The position numbers and the translations under genes are program-made. This document shows positions 8,828-18,249 of a stretch of DNA of 64,000 bases, in pieces. A model generated the notes under the pieces. The model saw nothing but the letters and a program-made list of their open reading frames with translations, did not search any database and was not told the DNA's origin. Source of the DNA: Pseudomonadota bacterium (GTDB taxonomy: Bacteria; Pseudomonadota; Gammaproteobacteria; Burkholderiales; Gallionellaceae); NCBI GenBank assembly GCA_021821945.1, contig JAJZTF010000001.1, forward strand, positions 296,701-360,700, in the 5' to 3' direction. How positions within the stretch are numbered: position 1 is the stretch's first letter; every line of letters begins with the position of its first letter.

Positions 8828-10288
8828 ATGATGGCGCCATACCTCATCTATGCGATCTGGGGGGTCACCCTGCTGGCGGTTGTTGCCTGCTGGGCCTGGC
8901 AGGACGGGCGTGGCGCCGGCATGGTCAATCTCGCCGCGGCAGTCATCGATTTCGTGCTCACCTGCGTGCTGCTCTCCACCGTGCCGGCAAAGGGCGCGAC
9001 TGCGCTCAACGACTATCTGCTGCTGGACGGATTCGGCGTGTGGGTGATGTTCTGCCTTGCCATCGTCTATCTGCTCGCCTCGGTTTATGCCCTGGGCTAC
9101 ATGCGCCGCATGCACGGCGAGGAGGCCCGTCTCAACCGTTTCTACATGCTGTTCGCCGCATTCGCGCTGACCATGTTCCTCGCCCCTGTGCAGAACAATC
9201 CCGGCCTTTACTGGATCGCCATCGATCTGACCACCATCGTCAGCGCCTTCCTGGTGGGATTCCAGCGCGCCCCGGAGAGCATAGAGGCGGCCTGGAAATA
9301 CATCGTCATCGTCTCGGCGGGCCTGGGTCTGGCACTGCTCGGCACGGTGCTGTTCTACTGGGCAGGCACCTTCGTGTTCGGGCCGGTTTACGACATGACC
9401 TGGGCCAGTTTCGGCGCGATCGCGCCCAAGACCGAGAGCGTATTGCTGCTGCTCAGCTTCCTCTTGGTGCTGGCGGGATTCGGCACCAAGGTGGGCCTCG
9501 CACCCATGCATACCTGGCTGCCGGATGCGCACAGCGAAGGCCCGGCGCCCGTATCGGCGATGCTTTCCGGCGCGCTGCTCAATTGCGCAATGCTCGGCAT
9601 CGTGCGCTTCCTCGGCATCCTGCGCGGCACCGCGATTTCCGGATTCGCGCACACCGCACTCGTGCTGCTGGGCGCATTCAGCCTGCTGGTCGCGGCGCTT
9701 TTCATCACGCGCCAGACCGTCATCAAGCGTCTGGCGGCCTATTCCAGCGTGGAACACATGGGCGTGATCGCGCTGGGATTCGGCTTCGGCGGGCCGCTCG
9801 GAACCATAGGCGCGCTGTACCACATGCTCAACCATTCGCTGACCAAGTCCCTGGTGTTCTTCGGCGCCGGCAACATGATGCATGCCTTCGAAAGCAAGGA
9901 AATCGGCCGCATCCGCCGCGTGCTGGATTATTTTCCGCGCTCCGGCGCGGTCTGGCTGGCCGGCGCGGTGGCGATCACCGGCGCGCCGCCGTTCGGGCTG
10001 TTCCTGTCCGAACTGACCATCCTGCGCGGCGGCATGCAGGGCCATGACATCTGGGCGGTATGGTGGATGGCAGTGCTGCTGATCGTGATCTTCATCGGCT
10101 TCCTCGACAAATTCCGCGCGATGTACTTCGGCCCACGTCCGGAACATGCGCCGCAGATGAAGCTGCATTTTGTCGATGTGGCGCCCATGGTATTGGCGCT
10201 GGCCGCGATCCTGCTGCTGGGTTTGTGGTGGCTGCCCGCGATCTGGCAGCATCTTGCGGCAATCGCAGCACAACTGGGGGAAGGATGA
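8828..10288 (+). CDS. HyfF-like proton/cation antiporter subunit (NuoL/M/N family)
   Basis: This 486-residue protein has about 14 predicted transmembrane helices and belongs to the Mrp-antiporter-like subunits of complex I and group 4 hydrogenases. Visible marks include LAPMHTWLPDAHSEGPAPV, carrying the conserved His and the broken helix, and AAYSSVEHMGVIALG with the central channel His/Lys region. The gene overlaps the large-subunit gene by 4 bp (ATGA at 10285-10288). A second subunit of the same superfamily ends the operon at 12606-14612. Confidence 0.9.
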   Translation: MMAPYLIYAIWGVTLLAVVACWAWQDGRGAGMVNLAAAVIDFVLTCVLLSTVPAKGATALNDYLLLDGFGVWVMFCLAIVYLLASVYALGYMRRMHGEEARLNRFYMLFAAFALTMFLAPVQNNPGLYWIAIDLTTIVSAFLVGFQRAPESIEAAWKYIVIVSAGLGLALLGTVLFYWAGTFVFGPVYDMTWASFGAIAPKTESVLLLLSFLLVLAGFGTKVGLAPMHTWLPDAHSEGPAPVSAMLSGALLNCAMLGIVRFLGILRGTAISGFAHTALVLLGAFSLLVAALFITRQTVIKRLAAYSSVEHMGVIALGFGFGGPLGTIGALYHMLNHSLTKSLVFFGAGNMMHAFESKEIGRIRRVLDYFPRSGAVWLAGAVAITGAPPFGLFLSELTILRGGMQGHDIWAVWWMAVLLIVIFIGFLDKFRAMYFGPRPEHAPQMKLHFVDVAPMVLALAAILLLGLWWLPAIWQHLAAIAAQLGEG

Positions 10289-11808
10289 TGCGACATTGCG
10301 AAATTCGCAAGCTTGAACCTTCAGAACTGCCGCAGGCAGCGGATGCCCTGCTCTCCGCGCTCGGAGACACCCCCAGCGCGCATGGCCGCATGCAGTTCGC
10401 CTATGCATCCGCTTTGCCGGATGGAACGCTGCAGGTCAGTTACCTGCTGAGCCAGGGTGCCGGCAAGCCCTATGGCCTGTGGCGGGTCAAACCGGACGAC
10501 GGGAGGCTGCCCAGCCTCGCCAACAAGCTGCCGCTGCTTGGCTGGTACGAGCGCGAGATGATGGATCTCTACGGCCTGCAGTTTGAAGGTCATCCCGAAC
10601 CCTATCCGCTGGTGCTGCACGAAGGTTTCGCACCCGACGCACCACCCATGCTCGCGCCGTTCGACCGGCAGGGCAAGACACTGTCCGGCCATGCCATGCC
10701 GCCGACCGTGCCCAGCATCATAGGCGAGGACATCCAGCGCCTGCCTTTCGGCCCGGTCAGAGCCGATGTCGTCGAATCGGCGCAGTTTTTGTTCTTCTAC
10801 ATCGGCGAAGGCATCCTGCATTACCACCCGCGGCTCTTCTACAAGCACCGCGCGATGGAAGCCCGCTTCCAGAAAGCCGACCTGCGCACCGGCAGCGTGC
10901 TCGCAGAACGCGTGTCCGGCATCGATTCGGTTTCACACGCGCTGGCCTATGCCCAGGCGGTCGAAGCGGCGCTGGGCTGGCGCGCACCGAGGCGTGCGCG
11001 TTATCTGCGCGTCATCCTCTCCGAGCTGGAACGCCTTTACAACCATCTGCATTACTTGGGACATCTCTCCAAGACGACCACCCTCAAGGTCGCCGAGGCG
11101 GAGGGGCTTCTGCTCGAGGAAAAGCTGAAGCAGATCAACGCAATCCTGACCGGCAGCCGCTTCCTGCGCGGGCTGGTCGTGCCGGGCGGATTGCGCCGCG
11201 ACCTCGATGTTTCCAAGCTGGCTGCAGGACTGGATGCCCTGGAACGCGAAATTGACCTCTACATGGAAAGACTGGAAACCACAGCCAGCTATCTCGACCG
11301 CCTGCAGACCACCGGCGTGCTGCCGCGCCAGGTGGCATTCGACGAAGGAGCCACAGGCCCGGTGGAACGCGCCAGCGGGCTCGACCGCGACCTGCGCCGC
11401 GACCACCCCTATGCCGGCTATGGACGCCTCAATTTCACCGTATCTGTGCAGTCCGCCGGCGACGCGCATGCCCGCGCGCTGGTGCGCATGGACGAGATCC
11501 GCCAGTCGCGGCAGCTGATCCGCCTGGCGCTGGGCTGCCTCGAACCCGGCCCGGTGCTGCGCACCGAGGCGGTCGAGACGCCCGACCCGGACGGGGAAGG
11601 CCTGGGGTGGGCGGAGGGCGTGCGAGGCGGCCTGCTGTATGCGGTGCACCTCGATGACGCCAGAACCAGGCTTGCGCGGGTCAAGATCAAGGAACCGTCC
11701 TTTTCCAACTGGCGCGTATTCCCGTTCACCGTGCAGGACAGCAACATGATGGACTATGCGATCAACGAGGCAAGCTTCGGCCTGTCCGTGGCCGGCGTGG
11801 ATAGATAG
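10285..11808 (+). CDS. HyfG-like large subunit (fused NuoC-NuoD type) lacking all NiFe ligands
   Basis: The 507-residue protein joins a NuoC-like N-terminus, with the YEREMMDLYGLQFEGHPEPY signature near residues 88-107, to a NuoD/hydrogenase large-subunit domain. In true group 4 hydrogenases the N-terminal pair reads ERVCGIC; here it is ERVSGIDSVSH, so the two Cys are Ser211 and Asp214. The C-terminal DPCxxC motif is replaced by DSNMMD (Asn487 and Asp490). All four metal ligands are gone, so no NiFe centre can form. This matches Ehr-type complexes (hydrogenase-related, without hydrogenase activity) and also NuoD. The start overlaps the preceding gene (ATGA). Confidence 0.92.
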   Translation: MMRHCEIRKLEPSELPQAADALLSALGDTPSAHGRMQFAYASALPDGTLQVSYLLSQGAGKPYGLWRVKPDDGRLPSLANKLPLLGWYEREMMDLYGLQFEGHPEPYPLVLHEGFAPDAPPMLAPFDRQGKTLSGHAMPPTVPSIIGEDIQRLPFGPVRADVVESAQFLFFYIGEGILHYHPRLFYKHRAMEARFQKADLRTGSVLAERVSGIDSVSHALAYAQAVEAALGWRAPRRARYLRVILSELERLYNHLHYLGHLSKTTTLKVAEAEGLLLEEKLKQINAILTGSRFLRGLVVPGGLRRDLDVSKLAAGLDALEREIDLYMERLETTASYLDRLQTTGVLPRQVAFDEGATGPVERASGLDRDLRRDHPYAGYGRLNFTVSVQSAGDAHARALVRMDEIRQSRQLIRLALGCLEPGPVLRTEAVETPDPDGEGLGWAEGVRGGLLYAVHLDDARTRLARVKIKEPSFSNWRVFPFTVQDSNMMDYAINEASFGLSVAGVDR

Positions 11809-11821
11809 GAGGAATGCAATC

Positions 11822-12616
11822 ATGCCCATCTGGAGCTGGTTCGGCATCAAAAGCGGCATCGCCACCCCGCCGGAAGGATCGGAAAATCATGGTCAGGAAG
11901 GCGTGCTCGGCCTGCCGCGTCTCGACGCCGCGAAATGCACTGCAGCGCAGGACCGCTGCAGCGACTGCGCTGCAGCCTGCCCGGCCGATGCCATCACCGT
12001 GCCTCCAGGGCAGCCGGCGGCGCTCGATTATGCGCGCTGCGTGGGTTGCCAGCTGTGCACCGAAGTCTGTCCTTCCGGCGCTTTCAGCCTCAGCCATGAC
12101 TGGGCTCTCGGCGTGCGCGACCGGGCCGATCTTCAAACCAACGGCGCGACGCGCGAACTCGAAACGGCGCTCACCGCGGAACTGGCCGCTTTCGGCCGCA
12201 GCCTGCATATCCGCCATGTCGATGCCGGTTCCTGCAATGGCTGCGAGAGCGAACTCCAGGCCCTGCTCAATCCCTTCTACAACCTGCACCGGCTGGGCAT
12301 ATTCTTCACGCCATCACCGCGCTTCGCCGATCTCTTGCTCGTGACCGGCCCGGTCACCGCGGCGATGCGTGAACCGCTGCTGCGCACCTGGGAGGCGATG
12401 CCGCAGCCTCGCTGGGTGATGGCGCTCGGCACCTGCGCCACCGGCGGCGGCACCAATGGCGGCGGCTATGCCTGCCACGACGGACTCGAAGGCCTGCTGC
12501 CGGTCGATGTCTGGCTTCCGGGCTGCCCGCCCAATCCTGCGGCCATCATCGAGGCCCTGCTGATGCTGCTGGGCCGCCGCCCGCAAATCGTGCATGGAGG
12601 CCGTCATGGGTCCTGA
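11822..12616 (+). CDS. Fused HyfH-HyfI-like subunit: two [4Fe-4S] ferredoxin motifs plus NuoB-like domain
   Basis: The 264-residue protein is a fusion of two parts that are separate in hydrogenase-4. The N-terminal third carries two ferredoxin clusters: C39, C46, C49, C53 (wide first spacing) and C73, C76, C79, C83 in the usual CxxCxxCxxxCP. The C-terminal part is NuoB/HyfI-like, with SCNGCESEL (C138, C141), GTCATGG (C205) and GCPPNP (C235), the four ligands of the N2-type cluster. So electron transfer is retained while the NiFe site of the partner subunit is lost. AGGAGG precedes ATG 11822. Confidence 0.9.
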   Translation: MPIWSWFGIKSGIATPPEGSENHGQEGVLGLPRLDAAKCTAAQDRCSDCAAACPADAITVPPGQPAALDYARCVGCQLCTEVCPSGAFSLSHDWALGVRDRADLQTNGATRELETALTAELAAFGRSLHIRHVDAGSCNGCESELQALLNPFYNLHRLGIFFTPSPRFADLLLVTGPVTAAMREPLLRTWEAMPQPRWVMALGTCATGGGTNGGGYACHDGLEGLLPVDVWLPGCPPNPAAIIEALLMLLGRRPQIVHGGRHGS

Positions 12617-14612
12617 AGCCATCTGTCTTTACGCATTCGGCATCGCGGCACTCTGCTGGCTCGCCGCGCTGGCGGCCGATGTCATTGCAGTGCCGCAGCT
12701 TGCGCGCGCATTGCTGGGTGCGGGCTGCACAGCTGCGGCTTTTGGCGCGGTGTGGGGTCTGCCGGCAGGCACTTCCGCCGCCACGATATTCACCATGGGC
12801 GACTGGCCAGTGGTGTTCCATCCCGATGCCGCCGCCTTGTGGCTGATGCTGCCCGCACTGCTGCCTGCCTTCTTTGCCGTGCTGCCGGACAGGCGGGTGC
12901 GCGGCTGGGCGACGGGCGCCGCGCTGTCGCTGCTCGGGGCGCTCGGCGTATACGCCCTGCAGGATGGCGCAAGTTTCCTGATTGCCTGGGAGCTGATGGG
13001 CTTCGGCGGCGCCATCATGCTGCTCGCAGAGCGCCGCAATACCCAGGCCGGGACGGACAACCTCTTCATGCTCGCATTGCTCGAAGTCGGCGGCGTGGCA
13101 TTGCTGCTTGCCGTGCTGATGCTGGGGCCAGGCCTGCAGTTCTCCGGCTATGCCGCGCAATGGGGAAGCCATGGGACGGCGGCTGCTTTCTTCCTCGGCG
13201 TGCTTTGGATCATCGGGTTTGGCGCGAAACTGGGACTCCTGCCGTTCTATGAATGGTATCCCGGCGCCTACAGCAGCGGCAGCGGCGCATCCGGCGCCAT
13301 CCTGTCGGGTGTGGTGATGAATGCGGCCTACTTCGCGCTGGGCCGTGCCCTGCTGCAATGGCTGGGCACACCATCGTGGCTTGCGCAGTTTGGCATCGTC
13401 GTGGTGGCGCTGGGCACGTTCACGGCGATACTCGCCATCCTGTATGCCTTCCAGCAGGACGACTGGCGCAAACTTCTGGCGTTTTCCTCAGCCGAGAATG
13501 CGGCAGTCGCGGTCACCGCGCTGGGTGCAGCGCTGGTGTTCCGCGCCGGTGGCCAGGAAGGGCTGGCCGCACTGGCCTGGATTTCTGGCATGCTGCACCT
13601 GATGGGCCACAGCCTGGCCAAGGGCACCCTGTTCTTCGCCGCCGATGCCGCGGCCAATCTGCAGGGCAATCATCAGCTGCGCCAGGGTGCGCTGTTGCGC
13701 CACGCCCCGGCGACGCTCGGGCTCGGTGCCGTACTCGGCGCGATGAGCCTGGCCGCATTGCCTCCCACTGCAGGTTTCGTCAGCGAGTGGTATGTATTCC
13801 AGAGCCTGTTCCACGATTTCAAGCTTGCCGGGGACGCATCACGCATCGCGCTGGCGCTCTCCGGGGCAGGCCTGGCGCTCACCGCAGCGATCGCGCTGGC
13901 AACCATGGTCAAGCTGTTCGGGGTCGGACTGCTGGGCCAGAACGAACCGCAGGGGGCGCATCACCGCAAGCATCTGGAGCAGCTCACCGCACTGTCGCGC
14001 AGCGCAGTGCTGATCACTGGGCTTGCGGTGCCGTTGCTGGCGGTGAGCATGATAGGCTGGCTGCCGCAGATGCAGGCAGCGTCATGGATCGCCCCGTCAG
14101 CCCCTGCCACCATGGTACATGACTGGCTGCTGGTGCCGCTTTCTGCAGGATTCGCCTTCATCTCGCCAGCCAGACTCGTCATTGCGCTGCCGCTTCTGGC
14201 GCTGGTGCCTGTGCTGCTGGTCAGGATCACGAGGCGATTTGCGGTTCGCCGAGCGCCGATCTGGTGCGGCGGGGAAGACTATGCCGCCCATGCCGGCGCG
14301 ACCACCGCCCTGGCTTTTTCCAACGCGCTGCGCGTGTTCTACAGCTTCATTTACCGGCCGACCAATACCGTTGCCCGGCAATTCGAGGGCAAGCCCTATT
14401 TCCTTCGGGAGTTGCATTTCGATTATTCGCAGGCGCCGGTCTTTGGTTCTCTGGTGTTCCAGCCTGCCGTGAAAACCATACAGTGGCTTAGCGCACGGCT
14501 TCGCTTCCTGCAAAACGGGCTGATGAATGCCTATCTGGCATACATCGGCATCCTGCTTGTCCTGATACTGGCAGCAGCCCTGTTCTGGTCTCCTCCGGGC
14601 TTGTCGCGATGA
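12606..14612 (+). CDS. HyfB-like antiporter subunit (NuoL/M/N family)
   Basis: The 668-residue protein is the largest membrane subunit of the complex, from the proton-conducting antiporter family. Marks include AWELMGFGGAIMLL with the transmembrane Glu, GAKLGLLPFYEWYPGAYS, and SAENAAVAV near the channel centre. The C-terminal extension after about residue 545 (CGGEDYAAHA onward) resembles that of HyfB and HycC. ATG 12606 follows GGAGG at 5 bp and overlaps the upstream gene by 11 bp. In hydrogenase-4 operons HyfB is usually near the front; here it is last. Confidence 0.9.
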   Translation: MGPEAICLYAFGIAALCWLAALAADVIAVPQLARALLGAGCTAAAFGAVWGLPAGTSAATIFTMGDWPVVFHPDAAALWLMLPALLPAFFAVLPDRRVRGWATGAALSLLGALGVYALQDGASFLIAWELMGFGGAIMLLAERRNTQAGTDNLFMLALLEVGGVALLLAVLMLGPGLQFSGYAAQWGSHGTAAAFFLGVLWIIGFGAKLGLLPFYEWYPGAYSSGSGASGAILSGVVMNAAYFALGRALLQWLGTPSWLAQFGIVVVALGTFTAILAILYAFQQDDWRKLLAFSSAENAAVAVTALGAALVFRAGGQEGLAALAWISGMLHLMGHSLAKGTLFFAADAAANLQGNHQLRQGALLRHAPATLGLGAVLGAMSLAALPPTAGFVSEWYVFQSLFHDFKLAGDASRIALALSGAGLALTAAIALATMVKLFGVGLLGQNEPQGAHHRKHLEQLTALSRSAVLITGLAVPLLAVSMIGWLPQMQAASWIAPSAPATMVHDWLLVPLSAGFAFISPARLVIALPLLALVPVLLVRITRRFAVRRAPIWCGGEDYAAHAGATTALAFSNALRVFYSFIYRPTNTVARQFEGKPYFLRELHFDYSQAPVFGSLVFQPAVKTIQWLSARLRFLQNGLMNAYLAYIGILLVLILAAALFWSPPGLSR

Positions 14613-15499
14613 ACGCCGGTGATGCGCGCCCCAAGGGCGATCCATTGTCAGCCGCTTCCTGCCAGCGGGTCCGCAGCTACCTGCTCGAACGCCAGTCTCC
14701 CATGGGAGGCTTCTGCTTCTACCGCACGGCATATCTGGACGAACCCAATCTGTCGGACACCTGGCATGCGGTTGCAGCATTGAGGCTGCTGGGCGAGGAG
14801 CCGCCAAACAGGGATGCCATCGCGGACTTCGTGTGCATGCAACCTCCCGGCAAACAGCCCTACGCCCTTTACTACCGGACCTTCACCCTGGATGCGCTCG
14901 GCATGGCTGACCCTGACCGCGCAGCCATGATTGAAAACATCCATGCATTGCAGCTGGATACGGAAGGTCTTTTCACTCATGCCGATCTTTCCGGAAAGCT
15001 GGAAAGGCTGCTGTTCATCCTGCGCCTCAAGGTTCATTGCGGCACGGGATTTTCTGCGCAACAAGTCGTCAGCGCCATGCTTGCACTGGAACATCCGGAG
15101 GGCGGCTTTGGCACTCCACCCAACATCATTGAAACCAACCTCGCAGCAGCCATCCTTGCGCTTTGCGGGGGAAAAGCCAGCGCGGATACAGGAAGATTCG
15201 TGACCAGCCTTGGCGGCCCCGGGTACGCATTCCGGTTCACGGAAAATTCCCTTGCGTTCAACCTGGAGACCATCTGTGCCGGAATCGAATGCTGCCGTTT
15301 GCTGAACCTGCAGATAGCCTACCCTGCCGATGCGGCAGCCTTCATTCTGGCATGTCAGACGGGCAATGGCGGCTTTGCCCGCGCCCCCGATTCCCTGCCT
15401 GGCATCGAGTTGACTCATCTCGCCCTGCAAGGGCTGGCAACCCTGAACGGGAATGTCACGCCTGTCAGCCGGACCTGCTCTGGAGCTCTGCATGTTTGA
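14609..15499 (+). CDS. Prenyltransferase/terpene-cyclase-like alpha-alpha toroid protein
   Basis: The 296-residue soluble protein contains at least three GGF-type repeats: SPMGGFCFYRTAY near residue 31, HPEGGFGTP near residue 165 and TGNGGFARAPDSLPG near residue 252. Each is followed by a helix such as THLALQGLATLNG. This is the alpha-alpha barrel pattern of protein prenyltransferase beta subunits and terpene cyclases. I see no clear catalytic DxDD or zinc triad, so enzyme activity is not claimed. It overlaps the antiporter gene by 4 bp (ATGA) and the dynamin-like gene by 8 bp, so it is translationally tied to both. Confidence 0.7.
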   Translation: MNAGDARPKGDPLSAASCQRVRSYLLERQSPMGGFCFYRTAYLDEPNLSDTWHAVAALRLLGEEPPNRDAIADFVCMQPPGKQPYALYYRTFTLDALGMADPDRAAMIENIHALQLDTEGLFTHADLSGKLERLLFILRLKVHCGTGFSAQQVVSAMLALEHPEGGFGTPPNIIETNLAAAILALCGGKASADTGRFVTSLGGPGYAFRFTENSLAFNLETICAGIECCRLLNLQIAYPADAAAFILACQTGNGGFARAPDSLPGIELTHLALQGLATLNGNVTPVSRTCSGALHV

Positions 15500-17303
15500 A
15501 AGGCTGGCCATGGATCAGGATGCGCCTGACATGGCGCAAGACGCCACGACAGCAGCTGATGTCGGGAACAGCTCCGAGGAAAATCGGCACATACTCCGCC
15601 AGTGCCTGTCGGATGCCGCGACGCTACCCGGCATTCCATCGGCCGCACTGCAGGCCATCAGGGACAGGGCCGACTCCAGCGTGTTCAACCTGGTCGTGGT
15701 CGGCGAATTCAAGCGCGGCAAGAGCAGTCTGATCAACGCGCTGATCAACGCGGATCTGCTGCCCGTCGGCGTAGTGCCCCTGACCGCCATCGCGACCATC
15801 CTCGAATATGGAGACATCCCTGCGATGCGGGTCGAGTTTCTGGAGGGGTCGGAACAACAGGTGCCGCTGGCAGCGCTTTCGGACTATGTCACCGAGAAGG
15901 GCAACCCTGCCAACGCCAGAAAAGTCCGCGAGGTCCACATCAGATGGCCTTCGCCCTGGCTGAAGAACGGCGTGCGCCTGATCGACACTCCCGGCATCGG
16001 TTCGGTCTACCTGCACAACACGGATGTCACCCGCCGTTTTCTCTCCAGGGCCGATGCGGTGCTTTTCATGCTGTCAGCGGATCAGCCCATGGGTCAGGCG
16101 GAATTCGATTTCCTGGAGGAAGTACGGAAACATGCAGGACGGACATTCTTCCTGCTCAACAAGGCAGACCTGCTGTCCGATGAGGAACTGGAAGAATCGT
16201 CGGCGTTCGTCTCCTCCGTTCTGGAAAAGGCCATGGGTGCCGCGGTGCCCGTATATCCGGTATCGGCAAGGCTGGCGCTGGAAAGCTTCAAGACGGGCTC
16301 GCCGGAAGGGTTGGAAAAAAGCCGCCTTCCCTTCTTCATCCTGGCGCTGGAAAAATTCCTGATGGAGGACAAAGGCAATGCGCTTGTGGCCTCGCTCGCC
16401 AAGGCGCTTTCCAGGCTGGTCGCACAAGTGCGGTTCAATACCGAACTGGCAGGTTCCGCGCTTTCCATGCCGCAGCAAGAACTGCGCCGCAAGGTGGAAG
16501 CACTGGAAAAGAAACGCGGCGAGGTGGAACAGGAGAAGCACGATTTCTCCATCCTGCTGGAGGCGGATGTCAAACGCCTGTCCAACCATGAAGTAACGGC
16601 AGACGTGGAGGCCTTCAAGGAAGCCCTGATCCATGAAACCGAAAAAAAACTGCAGAACCATTTCAACACTGTGCGTCATCTGCCTTCGGGCAAACTGCAC
16701 GAGAGCCTGCAGCACCTTGCAGTGGACGAAGTGCGCAGCGCCTGGGACAGTTTTCGCCGGAACGAGGATGAAAAACTGGATGCCGCATTCCGCGCCCTGT
16801 GTGAACGCTTCAGCAGAAAAATCGATGCCACGGAGGACGAACTGTACCGATTTTCATCGGAACTCTTTTCCATTCCTTTCGAATCCGTTGCCGCAGAATC
16901 GGTATGGAAGGCAGAAACCAGTTTCAATTACAAATTCTGGGATACGCCGGCCAGCCTCACGACCCTCGCCACTTCGCTGCTGCATGCCATGCCCAAATTC
17001 ATCGGAGACCCGCTGATCCTGAAGTCGGCGCTGGACTATAGCCGCGAAATCGCCGACACCCAGGCAGGACGTGTGCGCTTCGACTTCTCCCAGCGGCTTG
17101 ACCAGAACATGCGCGCCTTCAGGAGCGCCATGCTGGAGCGCATCGACACCACGCTCGAAGGGATAGAGAAGGCGCTGGAAAAGAGCCTGAAAGCCGCCGA
17201 AAGCCCAGAACAAGCCGAAGCGCGCGCGCGGGAAAATGCAGATCAGCTGATGCGCCTGTCCAGCCTCGCAGACAGGCTTCAGTCATTGACAGGTGCAGCA
17301 TGA
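15492..17303 (+). CDS. Dynamin-like GTPase
   Basis: The 603-residue protein has a dynamin-type GTPase domain. The P-loop GEFKRGKSS is at residues 71-79, a switch I Thr lies in PLTAIAT, the G3 motif DTPG is at 165-168 and the G4 motif NKAD at 223-226. A long helical region follows (about residues 320-600) with charged stretches typical of the stalk. A hydrophobic patch around residues 480-520 (with LTTLATSLLHAMP) may contact membrane. Bacterial dynamin-like proteins remodel or protect membranes. ATG 15492 follows GGAG and overlaps the previous gene. Confidence 0.88.
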   Translation: MFERLAMDQDAPDMAQDATTAADVGNSSEENRHILRQCLSDAATLPGIPSAALQAIRDRADSSVFNLVVVGEFKRGKSSLINALINADLLPVGVVPLTAIATILEYGDIPAMRVEFLEGSEQQVPLAALSDYVTEKGNPANARKVREVHIRWPSPWLKNGVRLIDTPGIGSVYLHNTDVTRRFLSRADAVLFMLSADQPMGQAEFDFLEEVRKHAGRTFFLLNKADLLSDEELEESSAFVSSVLEKAMGAAVPVYPVSARLALESFKTGSPEGLEKSRLPFFILALEKFLMEDKGNALVASLAKALSRLVAQVRFNTELAGSALSMPQQELRRKVEALEKKRGEVEQEKHDFSILLEADVKRLSNHEVTADVEAFKEALIHETEKKLQNHFNTVRHLPSGKLHESLQHLAVDEVRSAWDSFRRNEDEKLDAAFRALCERFSRKIDATEDELYRFSSELFSIPFESVAAESVWKAETSFNYKFWDTPASLTTLATSLLHAMPKFIGDPLILKSALDYSREIADTQAGRVRFDFSQRLDQNMRAFRSAMLERIDTTLEGIEKALEKSLKAAESPEQAEARARENADQLMRLSSLADRLQSLTGAA

Positions 17304-17713
17304 ATGAGCATCCCGGATTCTGCCTTTCCTGCTTCATGCCGCTTTCCCAGGAAGCCGATGCCTGTCCTGTCTGTGGCGCCAGCATGGCGGAACTCAGCGG
17401 ACGGCATTACCAGGAAAAGCTCGTGCATGCGCTTTTGCATCCCCTGGCAGACATACGGATGCGATCGATCATCGCTCTGGGCTGGCGGGCCGAGCCGGAA
17501 ACCGCGGATGCGCTGGTGGCCTGCGCTTTGCGCCATCCCATCGATGTGGTGCAGAACCTGGAAATCCTCAGAAGCCTCGACCGGATGAAGGATGAAACAA
17601 TTCGCAAAACTGCGCTGAGCACCCTGCAAGCCCGGCACCCGGCCCATGCAGTCAGGGAGAGTGCGGCCAGGATGCTCGATTCATCCCAACGGAAAGGAGA
17701 ATTTGATGCTTGA
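17300..17713 (+). CDS. Small zinc-ribbon protein with HEAT-like helices
   Basis: The 137-residue protein starts with a four-cysteine zinc ribbon (C8, C11, C22, C25). Two or three short helical pairs follow, reading RMRSIIALGWRAEPETADALVACAL and similar, with the spacing of HEAT/PBS-lyase repeats. This suggests a small scaffold or adaptor. Its start overlaps the stop of the dynamin-like gene (ATGA) and its end overlaps the next gene by 8 bp, so it likely works with these neighbours. I do not recognise a named family. Confidence 0.65.
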   Translation: MNEHPGFCLSCFMPLSQEADACPVCGASMAELSGRHYQEKLVHALLHPLADIRMRSIIALGWRAEPETADALVACALRHPIDVVQNLEILRSLDRMKDETIRKTALSTLQARHPAHAVRESAARMLDSSQRKGEFDA

Positions 17714-18176
17714 AATCGCCATTCCCGGCGGAGACATTCTGAGGCTCGATCACCTGGTTGCGGATTTCAACGGCACCCTGGCCTGCGATGGCGCGCTCAT
17801 TCCAGGCGTGGCTGATGCGATCTGGCGCCTTGCAGAATTGCTCGATCTGCATGTGGTGACGGCGGATACCTTTGGTCATGCCAGGGAGGCGCTTGCCGGC
17901 TTGCCTTGCGAACTCGCCGTCCTGCATGGGGAAGCTCAGGATGTAGCCAAGCTACGGTATGTAGAGAGGCTGGGCGCAACACGCTGCGTCTGCATCGGAA
18001 ATGGCCGCAACGATCGCCTGATGCTGGCAGCGGCGGCTCTAGGCATCGTCGTGATGCAGTGCGAGGGAAGTTCAGTGGAGTCCATGCTGGCGGCAAGCAT
18101 GGCGGCACCCGACATCGTTACGGCGCTGGATCTGTTGCTCAATCCGCTCCGGCTTGTCGCCACGCTAAGGGTTTGA
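17706..18176 (+). CDS. HAD-like protein related to soluble P-type ATPase domains
   Basis: The 156-residue protein has HAD-fold motifs: an early ADFNGTLACDG, where the nucleophile Asp is followed by Asn instead of a second Asp, and CIGNGRNDRLML, the acidic motif near residues 97-108. This arrangement resembles the small soluble family related to the P-domain of P-type ATPases (COG4087-like). It may be a phosphatase or a regulatory domain. GGAAAGGAG sits ahead of ATG 17706, inside the end of the zinc-ribbon gene. Confidence 0.7.
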   Translation: MLEIAIPGGDILRLDHLVADFNGTLACDGALIPGVADAIWRLAELLDLHVVTADTFGHAREALAGLPCELAVLHGEAQDVAKLRYVERLGATRCVCIGNGRNDRLMLAAAALGIVVMQCEGSSVESMLAASMAAPDIVTALDLLLNPLRLVATLRV

Positions 18177-18249
18177 GGCAGGTGGTGCATCGGCAGGCTT
18201 GCGATCAAATATGGGTACTTTGTCTAACAACTTTATGAAAGGAATCGGG

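Noticed and set aside
8711..10408. A 565-codon frame antisense to the antiporter gene
   Set aside because: It is rich in His, Gln and Arg in the pattern of antisense frames in high-GC genes, and the sense frame is a clear NuoL/M family protein.
10285..11808. Calling the large subunit a working [NiFe] hydrogenase
   Set aside because: All four metal-binding cysteines are replaced, so hydrogen chemistry is not supported.
7164..14612. Calling the operon ordinary complex I (nuo)
   Set aside because: The subunit set, HyfE-like gene, fused C-D and H-I parts and the absence of nuoEFG-type genes fit the hydrogenase-4-related group instead.
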